Source: Geobacillus subterraneus
Lineage (GTDB): Bacteria > Bacillota > Bacilli > Bacillales > Anoxybacillaceae
DNA: 64,000 nt
NCBI RefSeq assembly: GCF_001618685.1
Contig: NZ_CP014342.1
Coordinates: 248,001-312,000 of the forward strand
Reading direction: 5' to 3'
Positions within the stretch are counted from its first letter, which is position 1; each line of letters begins with the position of its first letter. The notes below the pieces were generated by a model. The model was not told where the DNA came from and ran no database searches. It saw only the letters and a program-made list of their open reading frames with translations. Below, in pieces: positions 7,454 to 18,905 of the stretch. Position numbers and translations under genes: made by a program.

Positions 7454-8822
7454 CTATGAGCAGCTCGAACAATGGGACAAGCAGTATGTTTGGCACCCGT
7501 TCACGCAAATGAAACAGTACGTCAACGAGCGGCCGCTGATCATTGAGCGCGGAAAAGGCAGCTATTTATATGATGTGAACGGTCGCCGCTATCTGGACGG
7601 GTATGCATCGCTTTGGGTCAACGTCCATGGCCATAACGACCCGGAGCTGAATGCGGCGCTTCGCGAACAATTGGAGAACATCGCCCATTCGACATTGCTT
7701 GGCTCGGCCAACGTGCCGTCGATTTTGCTGGCCAAAACATTGATCAGCTATTGGCCGGGGATGGCGAAAGTGTTTTATTCCGACACGGGAGCGGCAGCGG
7801 TGGAAATCGCGCTAAAAATCGCCTATCAATATTGGAAAAATATCGATCCGGTCAAGTATGCGAAGAAAAACAAATTTGTCTCCCTGAAGGAAGCGTACCA
7901 TGGCGATACGGTCGGGGCGGTGAGCGTTGGCGGCATGGCAACGTTCCACCGCATTTTCGCGCCGCTTCTGTTTGAGCGAATCGAAGTGCCGTCGCCGTAT
8001 GTGTACCGCATGGAGAAATACGGGAGCGAACAAGATGTTGTCCGCTATTGTTTGAATGAGTTGGAACGTGTGCTCGCCAGCCAGCACGAACACATTGCCG
8101 CCGTCATTGTCGAACCGCTCGTTCAGGGGGCGGCGGGAATCATTGTTCACCCGCGCGGGTTTTTGAAAGGAGTGGAGGCGCTTTGCCGCCAATACGGGGT
8201 GCTCCTTATTTGCGACGAGGTCGCCGTTGGCTTTGGCCGCACCGGAACGATGTTCGCTTGCGAACAAGAAAAGGTCGCTCCTGATCTTGTCTGTCTCGGC
8301 AAAGGGATTACCGGCGGTTATTTGCCGCTCGCGGCAACGCTCGTCACTGAAGAGGTGTATGCGGCGTTTCTCGGCGAGGCGGATGAAGACAAGACGTTTT
8401 ATCACGGCCATACATATACGGGAAACCAGCTGACGTGTTCCGTGGCGTTAAAAAATATCGAGCTCATAGAACAGCGCGGCCTCATCAGCAGCGTTCAACA
8501 GAAAGCGCGCCGGCTGGCCGAACGGTTGGATGCGCTATATGAGATTCCGATCGTCGGCGACATCCGGCAAAAAGGGCTGATGTGCGGCATTGAAATCGTG
8601 AAAGACCGAAGAACAAAAGAAGTGTTTCCACGCGCCGCGATGGTCGAGCACCGCATCGTTCTCGAGGCGCGCCAAAGAGGACTGATCATCCGTCCGCTCG
8701 GACCGGTATTGACGTTCATTCCGGTTCTCTCCATGAGTGAAGCAGAAATGGACGAGGCGGTGCGCATATTGTTTGACTCGATCGCCTGTTTGTACGAACA
8801 GGTGCGTATGGAGCGTTTGTAA
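7443..8822 (+). CDS. bioA: Adenosylmethionine-8-amino-7-oxononanoate aminotransferase BioA
   Basis: 459-residue class III PLP aminotransferase converting 7-keto-8-aminopelargonate to 7,8-diaminopelargonate. [10 protein letters not shown] near residue 17, [26 protein letters not shown] and the PLP lysine in [12 protein letters not shown] are clear. I chose the TTG at 7443 because GGGAGGTG (7428-7435), inside the end of bioD, is correctly spaced. No bioF, bioB or bioC/H follow, so the operon is partial and the other steps must be encoded elsewhere. Confidence 0.93.
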   Translation: MKYSYEQLEQWDKQYVWHPFTQMKQYVNERPLIIERGKGSYLYDVNGRRYLDGYASLWVNVHGHNDPELNAALREQLENIAHSTLLGSANVPSILLAKTLISYWPGMAKVFYSDTGAAAVEIALKIAYQYWKNIDPVKYAKKNKFVSLKEAYHGDTVGAVSVGGMATFHRIFAPLLFERIEVPSPYVYRMEKYGSEQDVVRYCLNELERVLASQHEHIAAVIVEPLVQGAAGIIVHPRGFLKGVEALCRQYGVLLICDEVAVGFGRTGTMFACEQEKVAPDLVCLGKGITGGYLPLAATLVTEEVYAAFLGEADEDKTFYHGHTYTGNQLTCSVALKNIELIEQRGLISSVQQKARRLAERLDALYEIPIVGDIRQKGLMCGIEIVKDRRTKEVFPRAAMVEHRIVLEARQRGLIIRPLGPVLTFIPVLSMSEAEMDEAVRILFDSIACLYEQVRMERL

Positions 8823-8828
8823 GTTGGG

Positions 8829-8856
8829 GCGGCTAGATTGCCGCCTGTTTCTTTTG
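8829..8856 (+). terminator. Terminator of the biotin operon
   Basis: GGCGGC (8829-8834) and GCCGCC (8841-8846) form a short GC-rich stem followed by TGTTTCTTTT. Confidence 0.65.
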
Positions 8857-8938
8857 GCCTGATTGGGTGCGAGCCTAGGCAACGGGTGTGTATCATACAT
8901 ACAGTGAGACTAAGGGCAGGCGGAAGGAGGGAAGCAAG

Positions 8939-9115
8939 GTGAACCATATCGATATGACGGATGCGCGCATCTGGCGGCCGTGGGGCTTTTGGCGGCCGTT
9001 CGGTTTTCCGTTTTTTGGCGCTCCGTTTTTTGGCGGCTTTTTAGGCGGGCTGCTCGGCAGCGCATTGTTCCCGCCGTTTTTCTATCCGTACTGGTATGGC
9101 CCGATTTGGTGGTGA
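8939..9115 (+). CDS. 58-residue Gly/Phe/Pro-rich protein
   Basis: Starts at a GTG with a strong GGAAGGAGGG site. After a short head the sequence is aromatic and Gly-rich: FFGAPFFGGFLGGLLGSALF, then a Pro/Tyr/Trp tail ending PIWW. It is a paralogue of the next small gene (shared GAPF-GGFLGGLLG core). I do not know the function. In spore formers, short proteins with this composition are often spore surface or coat parts, and germination and coat genes follow, but this is inference. Confidence 0.6.
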   Translation: MNHIDMTDARIWRPWGFWRPFGFPFFGAPFFGGFLGGLLGSALFPPFFYPYWYGPIWW

Positions 9116-9126
9116 GAAAGGAGCAA

Positions 9127-9157
9127 GGGTTGGGCGGACAGCCCACCCTCTTTTTTT
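9127..9157 (+). terminator. Terminator between the two small genes
   Basis: GGGTTGGGC (9127-9135) pairs with GCCCACCC (9141-9148), one T bulged, followed by a run of T residues. Confidence 0.75.
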
Positions 9158-9216
9158 GTTTTGTGCATATGAATAAAGTACCGCATCTTATCCATGAAGG
9201 AAAGGAGAAAGAAACG

Positions 9217-9351
9217 ATGCCATTTCCAGGTTTGTTGTTTGGTGCCCCGTTCATCGGCGGGTTTTTAGGCGGATTGCTCGGCGGCGCCCTCGCTCCGCGC
9301 CCGTTTTATCCGTACCCGCCATATCCGCCGTACCCGGGCTGGTGGTATTGA
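9217..9351 (+). CDS. 44-residue Gly/Pro/Tyr-rich protein
   Basis: Starts at ATG 9217 behind AAAGGAGAAAG. The N half, MPFPGLLFGAPFIGGFLGGL, is a hydrophobic Gly-rich segment; the C half is built of YPPYP repeats and ends GWWY. It shares the GAPF-GGFLGGLLG core with the preceding gene. Function unknown; surface or coat role is a guess from composition. Confidence 0.55.
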   Translation: MPFPGLLFGAPFIGGFLGGLLGGALAPRPFYPYPPYPPYPGWWY

Positions 9352-9364
9352 ACCTAGCCATGAA

Positions 9365-9402
9365 GAATAAGCATCCCGTCGGTGAAACAGGGATGCTTAT
9401 TC
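9365..9402. terminator. Bidirectional hairpin terminator
   Basis: A 13-bp perfect stem, GAATAAGCATCCC (9365-9377) with GGGATGCTTATTC (9390-9402), lies between convergent genes and overlaps the stop of the minus-strand gerC-type gene. No long T run. Confidence 0.6.
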
Positions 9403-10464
9403 GATGATTCCGGTGTCGCGGATCGTCACCTCGGCGGTGACGCGGATCGGAAGGTGGCTGTAGTTCTTATAAAAATCGCGGTGGCGAAACTGTCGGTAAC
9501 GGCTCGCGGCCAGATCGCCGAAGCCGATCGGATCGATGTGTTTTTCTTGAAAACGGCGGAGAAGAGCCGCGGTTTTCGAACGAATTTGTTGTTCGAATGT
9601 TTTTTCGACAGACTTGCGGACATCGAATGTGAATGCCCCACGTTTGTATTCGCGTACGACTCCTTCAAGCGCAAGATGAACATGAATATGCGGGCGGGTT
9701 TTTGGTCCTGAAAAGGAAATGGTCCGCTTTGTTGAGATATTTTTAATGGATACGTAGTGTTGGCGATTCAATCGGATCGTATGGGTACCTTCACTGTAGG
9801 CATCGGCTGCGATTTTAAAGTAGAACATATCACTCCGCCCAATCGTATCGACCATCCGATCGTTGCGAAAGAGAGCAACACCGATCACTTGTACATCTTC
9901 ACCCACCCGGCGTATATATGGCAAAAAAGGATCTTTTCCGTCCGCATAGTACGTTTTTAAAAATAAATGCAAATTTGTTTTGGGCAAATCGCGCTGCTCG
10001 ATATTTTGTTTTAGTAAGTTCGAGAGATAAATGCCGCTTCCTTGCCGGCCGTAACGTCCTTCGAGCAAACGTTCAGCTGTCCCATCGACCACCGCCAAAT
10101 ACAGTCTCGTCCCGATGCTCGCATCGCGGTGGAATTGATCGACAAAGGGAAAAATCCCTCGTTTGGCCAGGCGTTTTCCGTACAAGGCGGTCTCAATGCT
10201 TCCGTTGACGAGCGGCTCAGATGTTTTATATTGCAGTTCTTCGAGCACGTCTTTTGCCGTGGGGGAAACGGCTGTCAACGTTTTGTTTGCTGTTTCTCCT
10301 TTTTTGTAAACCGGGATGAGAACGGTTCCCCGAATTTTCTCTTTTCCTGCTTCGTCAAACCCGACCGCGCTTTCAATGTTGATATCATCCAAAATTTCTT
10401 TGCGAAGACAGCCGCAAAGGATCGCGACGGTGAACCCGATCAACAGAGCGGTTCGTATGCTCAT
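9397..10464 (-). CDS. Ger(x)C family spore germination lipoprotein
   Basis: 355 residues. The C subunit of a GerA-type germinant receptor in the inner spore membrane. An N-terminal signal peptide ends with LCGC, a lipobox whose Cys should be acylated. The typical LRKEILDDINIESAVGFDE follows. The start is the ATG at complement 10462-10464, with GAGAGGAAACGT upstream; it overlaps the stop of the gerB-type gene (ATGA), so the genes are translationally coupled. Third gene of a gerA-gerB-gerC order. The germinant recognised cannot be told from sequence. Confidence 0.9.
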   Translation of the reverse strand: MSIRTALLIGFTVAILCGCLRKEILDDINIESAVGFDEAGKEKIRGTVLIPVYKKGETANKTLTAVSPTAKDVLEELQYKTSEPLVNGSIETALYGKRLAKRGIFPFVDQFHRDASIGTRLYLAVVDGTAERLLEGRYGRQGSGIYLSNLLKQNIEQRDLPKTNLHLFLKTYYADGKDPFLPYIRRVGEDVQVIGVALFRNDRMVDTIGRSDMFYFKIAADAYSEGTHTIRLNRQHYVSIKNISTKRTISFSGPKTRPHIHVHLALEGVVREYKRGAFTFDVRKSVEKTFEQQIRSKTAALLRRFQEKHIDPIGFGDLAASRYRQFRHRDFYKNYSHLPIRVTAEVTIRDTGIIE

Positions 10465-11549
10465 ACGTTTCCTCTCACTTTCTTCACAATATATGTAATG
10501 CCTGCAAGACAAGGAATCCATATATAAAGGAAATAAAAGCCGACTCTGTTTAAAATGGTGTTAACGAAGTCTACTTCTTTGCGGTCATGAATGAGCAGCG
10601 TGCTGAAAAAACAAATGGCGGCAATGACGAGCAACGCAGTTTTTTGGCGGACCGGAAAAAGCTGCCTGCATATCCGTGAAGAACACCATAATCCTAAGCA
10701 GACGTTCGGCAAAATAATCAGCAGCCAGTTGGCGATGCCGATATATTCGAAGCGTTCAATGAACGGCAATTCCACCATTTTCCACATCGTTAACGTCGGC
10801 CAAATTTGCCGCTGCAGTTGTTTTTCGCTAAAATATGCCAATGTCAATACGGTAAGCAACGCATAAAACAATGTCGTCGTCAATAAGGCGGCATGCGCCC
10901 ATTTGGCGGACTGGTTTCCGCGCTTGATAAAAGGGTAAAAGAGCAAAATCGTTTCGTATCCAAGCATCGTCAATGTCATTTGTTTCGCCGCCTTCACAAT
11001 GGTTGAAGGGGGATGATCCAATATCGGAAGCAGCTGGTAAAAGTCAGTGTAATCAAGGACAAACCAAAAGGTAAACAACAAATAGCTCGGAATGATCAAG
11101 CAAAAAAAGCAAATGCCGACAACAACCCGGAATCCGCCAACGGTAATGTATAGACAAAGAAACAAAAATGCGAGTGAAAATTCCCATGTTTTCAAGTCAG
11201 GAAACATCCATACTTGAATCACTTCGATATATGTGCGCAGAACGACAAAGGCCATAGCGGCAAAGTAAAGGGCAAGCAATGACGAAAGGGCTCCTCCGAC
11301 CCAGCGGCCGAAAAGGCGCTGATGAAGGAGGAGGAAATCGCCATCTGCCTGTTGCAGCAACCAGTATAGCACGATGAGAATCAGATGGGACGAAGCGCCG
11401 GCAAGCAGGACGGAAATCCAGGCATCATGTCCGGCTGTTTTCGCGATGACCCGCTGAAATCCGAGCACTCCGACACCGATTTGCATGGACACGATCACAA
11501 AAAAGGTCATGAAAGGTGAAACTTGTAGACGTTCGGCAACAGAAGCCAT
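10461..11549 (-). CDS. GerAB/YndE-type spore germination transporter subunit
   Basis: 362 residues with about ten membrane helices, member of the spore germination branch of the amino acid-polyamine-organocation superfamily. The B subunit of a GerA-type receptor, thought to bind the germinant. Begins MASVAERLQVSPFMTFFVIV with AGGAGGACGACG just upstream. It lies 21 bases after the gerA-type gene and overlaps the gerC-type gene by 4 bases, forming one operon. Confidence 0.92.
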   Translation of the reverse strand: MASVAERLQVSPFMTFFVIVSMQIGVGVLGFQRVIAKTAGHDAWISVLLAGASSHLILIVLYWLLQQADGDFLLLHQRLFGRWVGGALSSLLALYFAAMAFVVLRTYIEVIQVWMFPDLKTWEFSLAFLFLCLYITVGGFRVVVGICFFCLIIPSYLLFTFWFVLDYTDFYQLLPILDHPPSTIVKAAKQMTLTMLGYETILLFYPFIKRGNQSAKWAHAALLTTTLFYALLTVLTLAYFSEKQLQRQIWPTLTMWKMVELPFIERFEYIGIANWLLIILPNVCLGLWCSSRICRQLFPVRQKTALLVIAAICFFSTLLIHDRKEVDFVNTILNRVGFYFLYIWIPCLAGITYIVKKVRGNV

Positions 11550-11570
11550 CGTCGTCCTCCTGTCGGTTTG

Positions 11571-13040
11571 TCATTCGTCGATGTCCCGTTTTTCTTTTGC
11601 CTTTTTCCTATTAAAGCGAATGGGCTGCTCGGGCCGCAATGTTTCCGGCCGTTTCGATTGGCTTGTAAACGGCAGGCGGATGAGCGCGTCTTTTAAATCC
11701 CGCCAACGGGGCGGATATAAAGGAGCAAGGAACGGACGACCGAGCGAAGTTAAGTAAAGCAGATGGGTCATGACAATACAAAAACAAAAAGCAACGCCAA
11801 GCAACCCCCACATTTCAGCGAACAGGATAAAGGGAAAACGCATCAAGCGAATGGTGTTCCCGATTTTATAAACGGGAGTAGTAAAGGAAGCCAGTGCGGC
11901 GAGCGCCACTAAGATGAGCAAAACATTGCTTGTCAAACCGGCTTCAACGGAGGCGGTTCCAATAACAATCCCGCCCACGATCCCGATCGTTTGGCCGACT
12001 TTCGTTGGGAGCCGCGCCCCGGCCTCCCTCAATAGCTCAATCGTTAGTTCGAGAAACAACACTTCCAAAATGGGTGGGAACGGAATTTCCCTTCTTGATG
12101 TAATCAAGGTGCCGAGTAAATCTTTTGGAATCAGTTCGTAATGATAGTTCAACGTCGCTACATAGATCGGCGTGATCAAAATGGAAAAGGTGACCGAAAA
12201 CAGGCGGATGAGACGGAAAAACGATGCGATCGTCCAATTGAGAAAATAGTCTTCAAAGGATGAAAAAAATTCCACTAACGTCGTCGGACCAATCAACACG
12301 TGCGGAGATCCATCCACCATAATTGCTACTTTTCCTTCGGCCAGCACGGCAGCGACTCGGTCCGGGCGCTCCGTATCGAGCAGCTGCGGAAAGGGGGAGT
12401 GCCGGTTGTCCGAAATAATTTGTACGATATAAGAGCTGTCGATCATCTCGTCAAATTCCACTTGTTCGATGCGCTGAAGAACCGTTTGGACGTTGTCGGG
12501 ATTAGCAATGCCATCAATATACACAACGGCGACTTTCGTTTTCGACAGCGTTCCGACCCTTGTCATTTTGACCGTCAAACGGTCGATCGGGATTCGTTTG
12601 CGCAATAAGTACAAATTTGTTTCCAACGATTCAATAAACGACTCCTTCGGGCCGACGACGCTAAATTCCACTTCGGGGATAGTGAGTGTCCGTTCCAATG
12701 TTTTTTGCGCCTTTATGAGCAGCCCGGTTTCGTCCGTTTCATGAAGGCGGATGAATAAATATCCCTCGAGCAGTTTGGCCTTTACATCATTTGGGTCGCT
12801 AGAGATATAGGCGTCGTCGATCGGAAGAGCTTGGCGTATATCTTCTAAAGATGAAAACGGACGATGAAACAAGTATGGGAAAATAGAGCGAGCGACAGTT
12901 TCTATATCAACCATCGGCTTGATATACGACACCCATAGATAGAGACCGGATGTGTCGTTCCGGTACACTTTCGTTTGGAAATCCATCGAGCTTCCTAATG
13001 TTTGCAGCGTCGCCCATACGGATGGCGGTGGAGCTGTCAT
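11571..13040 (-). CDS. GerA-type spore germination protein, A subunit
   Basis: 489 residues. The A subunit of a nutrient germinant receptor: a large N-terminal cytosolic part (about 1-250) followed by a membrane region of about five helices and a short basic tail. The motifs DRVAAVLAEGKVAIMVDGSP and RREIPFPPILEVLFLELTIE are characteristic. AAAGGGGGAG precedes the ATG. First gene of the receptor operon; forespore sigma-G control would be expected, but I did not identify that promoter with confidence. Confidence 0.93.
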   Translation of the reverse strand: MTAPPPSVWATLQTLGSSMDFQTKVYRNDTSGLYLWVSYIKPMVDIETVARSIFPYLFHRPFSSLEDIRQALPIDDAYISSDPNDVKAKLLEGYLFIRLHETDETGLLIKAQKTLERTLTIPEVEFSVVGPKESFIESLETNLYLLRKRIPIDRLTVKMTRVGTLSKTKVAVVYIDGIANPDNVQTVLQRIEQVEFDEMIDSSYIVQIISDNRHSPFPQLLDTERPDRVAAVLAEGKVAIMVDGSPHVLIGPTTLVEFFSSFEDYFLNWTIASFFRLIRLFSVTFSILITPIYVATLNYHYELIPKDLLGTLITSRREIPFPPILEVLFLELTIELLREAGARLPTKVGQTIGIVGGIVIGTASVEAGLTSNVLLILVALAALASFTTPVYKIGNTIRLMRFPFILFAEMWGLLGVAFCFCIVMTHLLYLTSLGRPFLAPLYPPRWRDLKDALIRLPFTSQSKRPETLRPEQPIRFNRKKAKEKRDIDE

Positions 13041-13086
13041 CCCTCTCCCCCTTTGTGTTGAGACTTTCTCATTGTCAGACGAGAAA

Positions 13087-13118
13087 GAGGATGTCCGCGC
13101 GCACTAGAGGACATCCTC
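13087..13118 (-). terminator. Terminator of the coat-F-like genes
   Basis: GAGGATGTCC (13087-13096) pairs perfectly with GGACATCCTC (13109-13118), and on the minus strand TTTCTC follows. Lies just after the 13130-13465 gene. Confidence 0.65.
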
Positions 13119-13129
13119 GTTTGCTTTCT

Positions 13130-13465
13130 TCACTGCAGTTGGTTTCCTTGATAAGGGAACTGGCTGGTATACCCTTGGAACTGCTGGTACGTTTGCTGGA
13201 GCTTTTGCGGATCAGCCGCTTCGAGCTTGTACCAGCCTTTTTTAAACATTAAATTGTACAGGTCGCGCTGGCAGTTTTGCGTTTCCGTAAAAATGTTCAT
13301 CATATCTTGGTATAACGGTTGGTTGCTCGCCTCATGCAAAAACACGCTGTAAGAGAGCGTCATATATTTTTCCGTCGTCAACATATCGTTCAAAAAGTCG
13401 CGCTCATTCATTTGCGGTGTTTTCGGCACTTGCGTTTCCGGGTTTTGCACTTGTCTTGTGTTCAT
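13130..13465 (-). CDS. Spore coat protein, CotF-like
   Basis: 111 residues. The helical coat F domain covers about residues 20-90 (NERDFLNDMLTTEKYMTLSY, then a second helix pair with CQRDLYNLMFKKGWYKLE); the tail is Gln-rich. Such ferritin-like helical proteins are found in the coats of Bacillus spores. AAAGGAGGAAAG precedes the ATG. It is 15 bases from the upstream gene of the same family, so the two are probably co-transcribed. Confidence 0.85.
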   Translation of the reverse strand: MNTRQVQNPETQVPKTPQMNERDFLNDMLTTEKYMTLSYSVFLHEASNQPLYQDMMNIFTETQNCQRDLYNLMFKKGWYKLEAADPQKLQQTYQQFQGYTSQFPYQGNQLQ

Positions 13466-13480
13466 GCGGCTTTCCTCCTT

Positions 13481-13738
13481 TTACATGACCGGCGGTTGCG
13501 GCGGGTTTTGCAAATGGCGCAAAATCATGTTGTAATGGCGCTGGTGCATTTGCCCGGCGCGCTCGATCGCTTGCACCACCTCGGGATCGCGGCATTGCGA
13601 GGCGAAAAAGTGCGCTTTTTTCGCTGCGAGCAAGTTCCATGACATCATATCGGAAAAATACATGGCGTCTTTTGAGGACACCATTTGCGGCGGCTGCGGC
13701 ATCGCCGCTTGCGGGTTCATTTGCGGTTGTTGCTGCAT
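13481..13738 (-). CDS. Small CotF-related spore coat protein
   Basis: 85 residues: a Gln/Pro/Met-rich head (about 1-20), then a helical segment with SKDAMYFSDMMSWNLLAAKK and QMHQRHYNMILRHL, resembling half of a coat F domain. AAAGGAGCG precedes the ATG. First gene of a two-gene unit with the CotF-like gene. Assignment rests on composition, helix pattern and neighbour. Confidence 0.7.
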   Translation of the reverse strand: MQQQPQMNPQAAMPQPPQMVSSKDAMYFSDMMSWNLLAAKKAHFFASQCRDPEVVQAIERAGQMHQRHYNMILRHLQNPPQPPVM

Positions 13739-13902
13739 CGTTTGTCGCTCCTTTCACTCATTGTTCGCTTGTAGATTGTCCATCGGGTGGAAAATTATAC
13801 ACAAATAAAAAATAAACAGCAGGGAAAAAACATATTCAATGGAGCGGAAACATGGTACAATAAGGGTGGTGAATGCGTTTCCATACAAGGGGGCTTACAA
13901 CT

Positions 13903-14820
13903 GTGGAGCAACTGATGCGAGACTTTTTCTTGTTCCTGTCGAAAAATAAAACGTTGACAAAGTTGGCGAAGCAATACGGCCTCCGCTTCGGCGCTTCGAG
14001 ATTTGTCGCCGGCGAAACGATTGATGAAGCGGTGCGCGTCATCCGCCAGCTGAACGAAAAAGGGTTGGCCGTCACGGTCGACTACTTAGGGGAATTTGTG
14101 GACAATGAGCGGGAAGCAAACGAGATGGCAAGGCACTGTCTTGAGGCGATTGAGGCGATCAGCCGGGAAAAATTAAACTCGCAGCTGTCGTTGAAAATGA
14201 CATCGATGGGGCTTGATATTTCCGATGACCTTGTGATGCGCAATATGCGCCGCATTTTAGAGGCGGCGAAACAGCGCGGCGTGTTTGTGACGATTGACAT
14301 GGAAGATTACTCGCGCTGTCAAAAGACGCTCGATATTTTTAAGCGGTTGAAAACAGAGTACGATAACGTCGGCACGGTGCTGCAGGCGTATTTATACCGG
14401 ACGGAAAAAGATATTGACGATTTAAAGTCATACCGCCCGAATTTGCGTCTCGTCAAAGGGGCGTACAAAGAATCGCCGGAAGTGGCGTTCCCGGACAAAA
14501 AGGATGTAGATGAAAACTTTAAAAAGATCATTAAACAGCATTTGCTGAACGGCAACTATACGGCGGTGGCGACGCATGACGACGCCATCATTGAATATAC
14601 GAAGCAGCTCGTCAAGGAATACAACATTCCAAACAGCCAATTCGAGTTTCAAATGCTGTACGGCATCCGCCCGGAGCGCCAAATCGAGCTGGCGCGCGAA
14701 GGGTATACGATGCGCGTGTACGTCCCGTATGGCACGGACTGGTACGGCTATTTTATGCGCCGGCTGGCTGAGCGCCCGGCCAATGTGGCGTTCGTCTTAA
14801 AAGGGATGATCCGGAAGTAG
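13903..14820 (+). CDS. Proline dehydrogenase (PutB/YusM-type)
   Basis: 305-residue monofunctional FAD proline dehydrogenase, oxidising proline to pyrroline-5-carboxylate and passing electrons to the respiratory chain. Barrel signatures include VDYLGEFVDNE, SLKMTSMGLDISDDL, VTIDMEDYS, LRLVKGAYKESP and YVPYGTDWYGYFMRRLAERP. GTG 13903 is chosen because AAGGGGG lies nine bases before it and homologues begin at this point; ATG 13873 would add ten unsupported residues. In B. subtilis the same gene also neighbours the fad operon. Confidence 0.92.
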   Translation: MEQLMRDFFLFLSKNKTLTKLAKQYGLRFGASRFVAGETIDEAVRVIRQLNEKGLAVTVDYLGEFVDNEREANEMARHCLEAIEAISREKLNSQLSLKMTSMGLDISDDLVMRNMRRILEAAKQRGVFVTIDMEDYSRCQKTLDIFKRLKTEYDNVGTVLQAYLYRTEKDIDDLKSYRPNLRLVKGAYKESPEVAFPDKKDVDENFKKIIKQHLLNGNYTAVATHDDAIIEYTKQLVKEYNIPNSQFEFQMLYGIRPERQIELAREGYTMRVYVPYGTDWYGYFMRRLAERPANVAFVLKGMIRK

Positions 14821-14907
14821 GGGGAGAGCGGCGGCAGCGCCGCCTCCGCTTTCAAGGTCGGCTTGGGCGACCGTTGCGAATCAGCGGAGACGAAACGCCA
14901 GCGGCGT

Positions 14908-15057
14908 TTAGTCTCCTTGCATATTATGCTTTTTGTACTGCTGGTTTTGGCTTGTCCGCTTGCCGCCGCCGTCCGCCTCAACCGTCGGGCCGGCGTTTCC
15001 TTTCACGCTGGCTGCACTGACGCCGCCTTTGGACGGATTTTTTTTCACCCGAGCCAT
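14908..15057 (-). CDS. yuzL: YuzL family small protein
   Basis: 49-residue basic, hydrophilic protein beginning MARVKKNPSKGGVSAASVKG and ending KKHNMQGD, with a perfect AAAGGAGGTGAAGGCG site before the ATG (complement of 15055-15057). The sequence and the position between proline dehydrogenase and fadN agree with B. subtilis YuzL, which resembles small acid-soluble spore proteins. A GGAGAC...GTCTCC hairpin covers its stop codon. Function not established to my knowledge. Confidence 0.75.
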   Translation of the reverse strand: MARVKKNPSKGGVSAASVKGNAGPTVEADGGGKRTSQNQQYKKHNMQGD

Positions 15058-15128
15058 CGCCTTCACCTCCTTTTCCTAGTATGGACAAAAACCGGGTTGC
15101 GATGTGGGAAAAATGTGCGGCAAATATA

Positions 15129-15157
15129 TTGCGAAAATTACCAACATACTATATATT
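15129..15157 (+). promoter_or_regulatory. Sigma-A promoter of fadNAE
   Basis: TTGCGA (15129-15134), 17 bases, TATATT (15152-15157). Confidence 0.55.
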
Positions 15158-15164
15158 TAAGTAT

Positions 15165-15178
15165 AGAGAACGTTTTCA
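15165..15178. promoter_or_regulatory. cre-like CcpA site
   Basis: On the minus strand TGAAAACGTTCTCT matches TGWAANCGNTNWCA at 13 of 14 positions. Placed just downstream of the -10 box, it would let CcpA repress fatty acid degradation when preferred sugars are present. Confidence 0.5.
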
Positions 15179-15201
15179 CTTTTATTTTTTTCACCAAAAA
15201 A

Positions 15202-15219
15202 TGAATGATGATTCATTCA
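15202..15219. promoter_or_regulatory. FadR (YsiA-type) operator
   Basis: TGAATGATGATTCATTCA: arms TGAATGA and TCATTCA separated by four bases, the Bacillus FadR consensus. Located 22 bases before the fadN start, downstream of the promoter, so bound FadR would block transcription until long-chain acyl-CoA releases it. Confidence 0.85.
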
Positions 15220-15241
15220 ATGGTGTGAGGGGGGAACCGAA

Positions 15242-17629
<2,388 letters not shown>

Positions 17630-17657
17630 GGCGGACGAATGTTAAGGGGGGATTGGC

Positions 17658-18830
17658 GTGAGAGAAGCGGTGATTGTCGCAGGAGCGCGCACACCGGTCG
17701 GGAAAGCGAAAAAAGGGACGCTCGCCCATGTGCGGCCGGACGATTTAGGGGCGCTTGTCGTCAAAGAAACGCTAAAACGGGCAGGAAACTATGACGGGAA
17801 TATCGACGATCTAATTATCGGCTGCGCCATGCCGGAGGCGGAGCAAGGGCTGAACGTCGCCCGCAACATCGGGGCGCTCGCCGGGCTGCCGTATACGGTG
17901 CCGGCGATCACGATCAACCGGTATTGCTCGTCCGGATTGCAGGCGATCGCCTATGCGGCCGAACGGGTGATGCTCGGCCACTCCGATACGGTCATTGCCG
18001 GCGGGGTCGAATCGATGAGCATGGTGCCGATGATGGGCCATGTCGTCCGCCCGAACGCGCGTCTCGCTGAAGAAGCGCCGGAATATTACATGTCGATGGG
18101 ACACACGGCGGAACAAGTGGCGAAAAAATACGGCGTCAGCCGCGAGGACCAAGATGCGTTTGCCGTGCGCAGCCATCAGCGGGCGGCGAACGCGCTGGCT
18201 GAGGGGAAATTTGATGAGGAAATCGTGCCGGTGGAAGTGACGGTGCGCAAAGTCGAAAACAACAAACTCGTCGAAGAGAAAGTGGTCTTTACGCAAGATG
18301 AAGGGGTGCGGCCGGACACGAACATGGAGACGCTCGCGAAACTGCGCCCGGCGTTTGCCGTCAACGGTACGGTCACAGCGGGCAACGCCTCGCAAATGAG
18401 CGATGGGGCTGCGGCGGTGATGGTCATGGACCGCGAAAAAGCGGAGTCGCTCGGCCTGAAGCCGCTCGGCAAGTTCCGTTCGTTCGCCGTCGCCGGCGTG
18501 CCGCCGGAAGTGATGGGGATCGGTCCGGTCGCGGCTGTGCCGAAAGCGTTGAAACTGGCCGGCCTTGAGCTGTCCGACATCGGCTTGATCGAGTTGAACG
18601 AAGCGTTTGCGTCCCAATCGATCCAAGTCATTCGCGAACTTGGGCTTGATGAGGACATCGTCAACGTCAACGGCGGGGCGATCGCCCTTGGCCATCCGCT
18701 CGGCTGCACGGGGGCGAAGCTGACGTTGTCGCTGCTTCATGAAATGCGGCGCCGCAACGTGCAATTTGGCATTGTCACGATGTGCATCGGCGGCGGCATG
18801 GGGGCCGCGGGCGTCTTTGAACTGCTGTAA
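17658..18830 (+). CDS. fadA: Acetyl-CoA C-acyltransferase (3-ketoacyl-CoA thiolase) FadA
   Basis: 390-residue thiolase cleaving 3-ketoacyl-CoA to acetyl-CoA and a shortened acyl-CoA. The active-site nucleophile lies in [16 protein letters not shown] (near residue 90), with [28 protein letters not shown] and [13 protein letters not shown] near the end giving the His and second Cys. It starts at a GTG with AAGGGGGGATT upstream, 28 bases after fadN. Confidence 0.95.
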   Translation: MREAVIVAGARTPVGKAKKGTLAHVRPDDLGALVVKETLKRAGNYDGNIDDLIIGCAMPEAEQGLNVARNIGALAGLPYTVPAITINRYCSSGLQAIAYAAERVMLGHSDTVIAGGVESMSMVPMMGHVVRPNARLAEEAPEYYMSMGHTAEQVAKKYGVSREDQDAFAVRSHQRAANALAEGKFDEEIVPVEVTVRKVENNKLVEEKVVFTQDEGVRPDTNMETLAKLRPAFAVNGTVTAGNASQMSDGAAAVMVMDREKAESLGLKPLGKFRSFAVAGVPPEVMGIGPVAAVPKALKLAGLELSDIGLIELNEAFASQSIQVIRELGLDEDIVNVNGGAIALGHPLGCTGAKLTLSLLHEMRRRNVQFGIVTMCIGGGMGAAGVFELL

Positions 18831-18905
18831 TGCGAAGCCAACGGAAATGTAACCGGGCGGCCGCGCCGCCCGGGCAATCACGATATTTGGGGGAGGAAAC
18901 GAACG

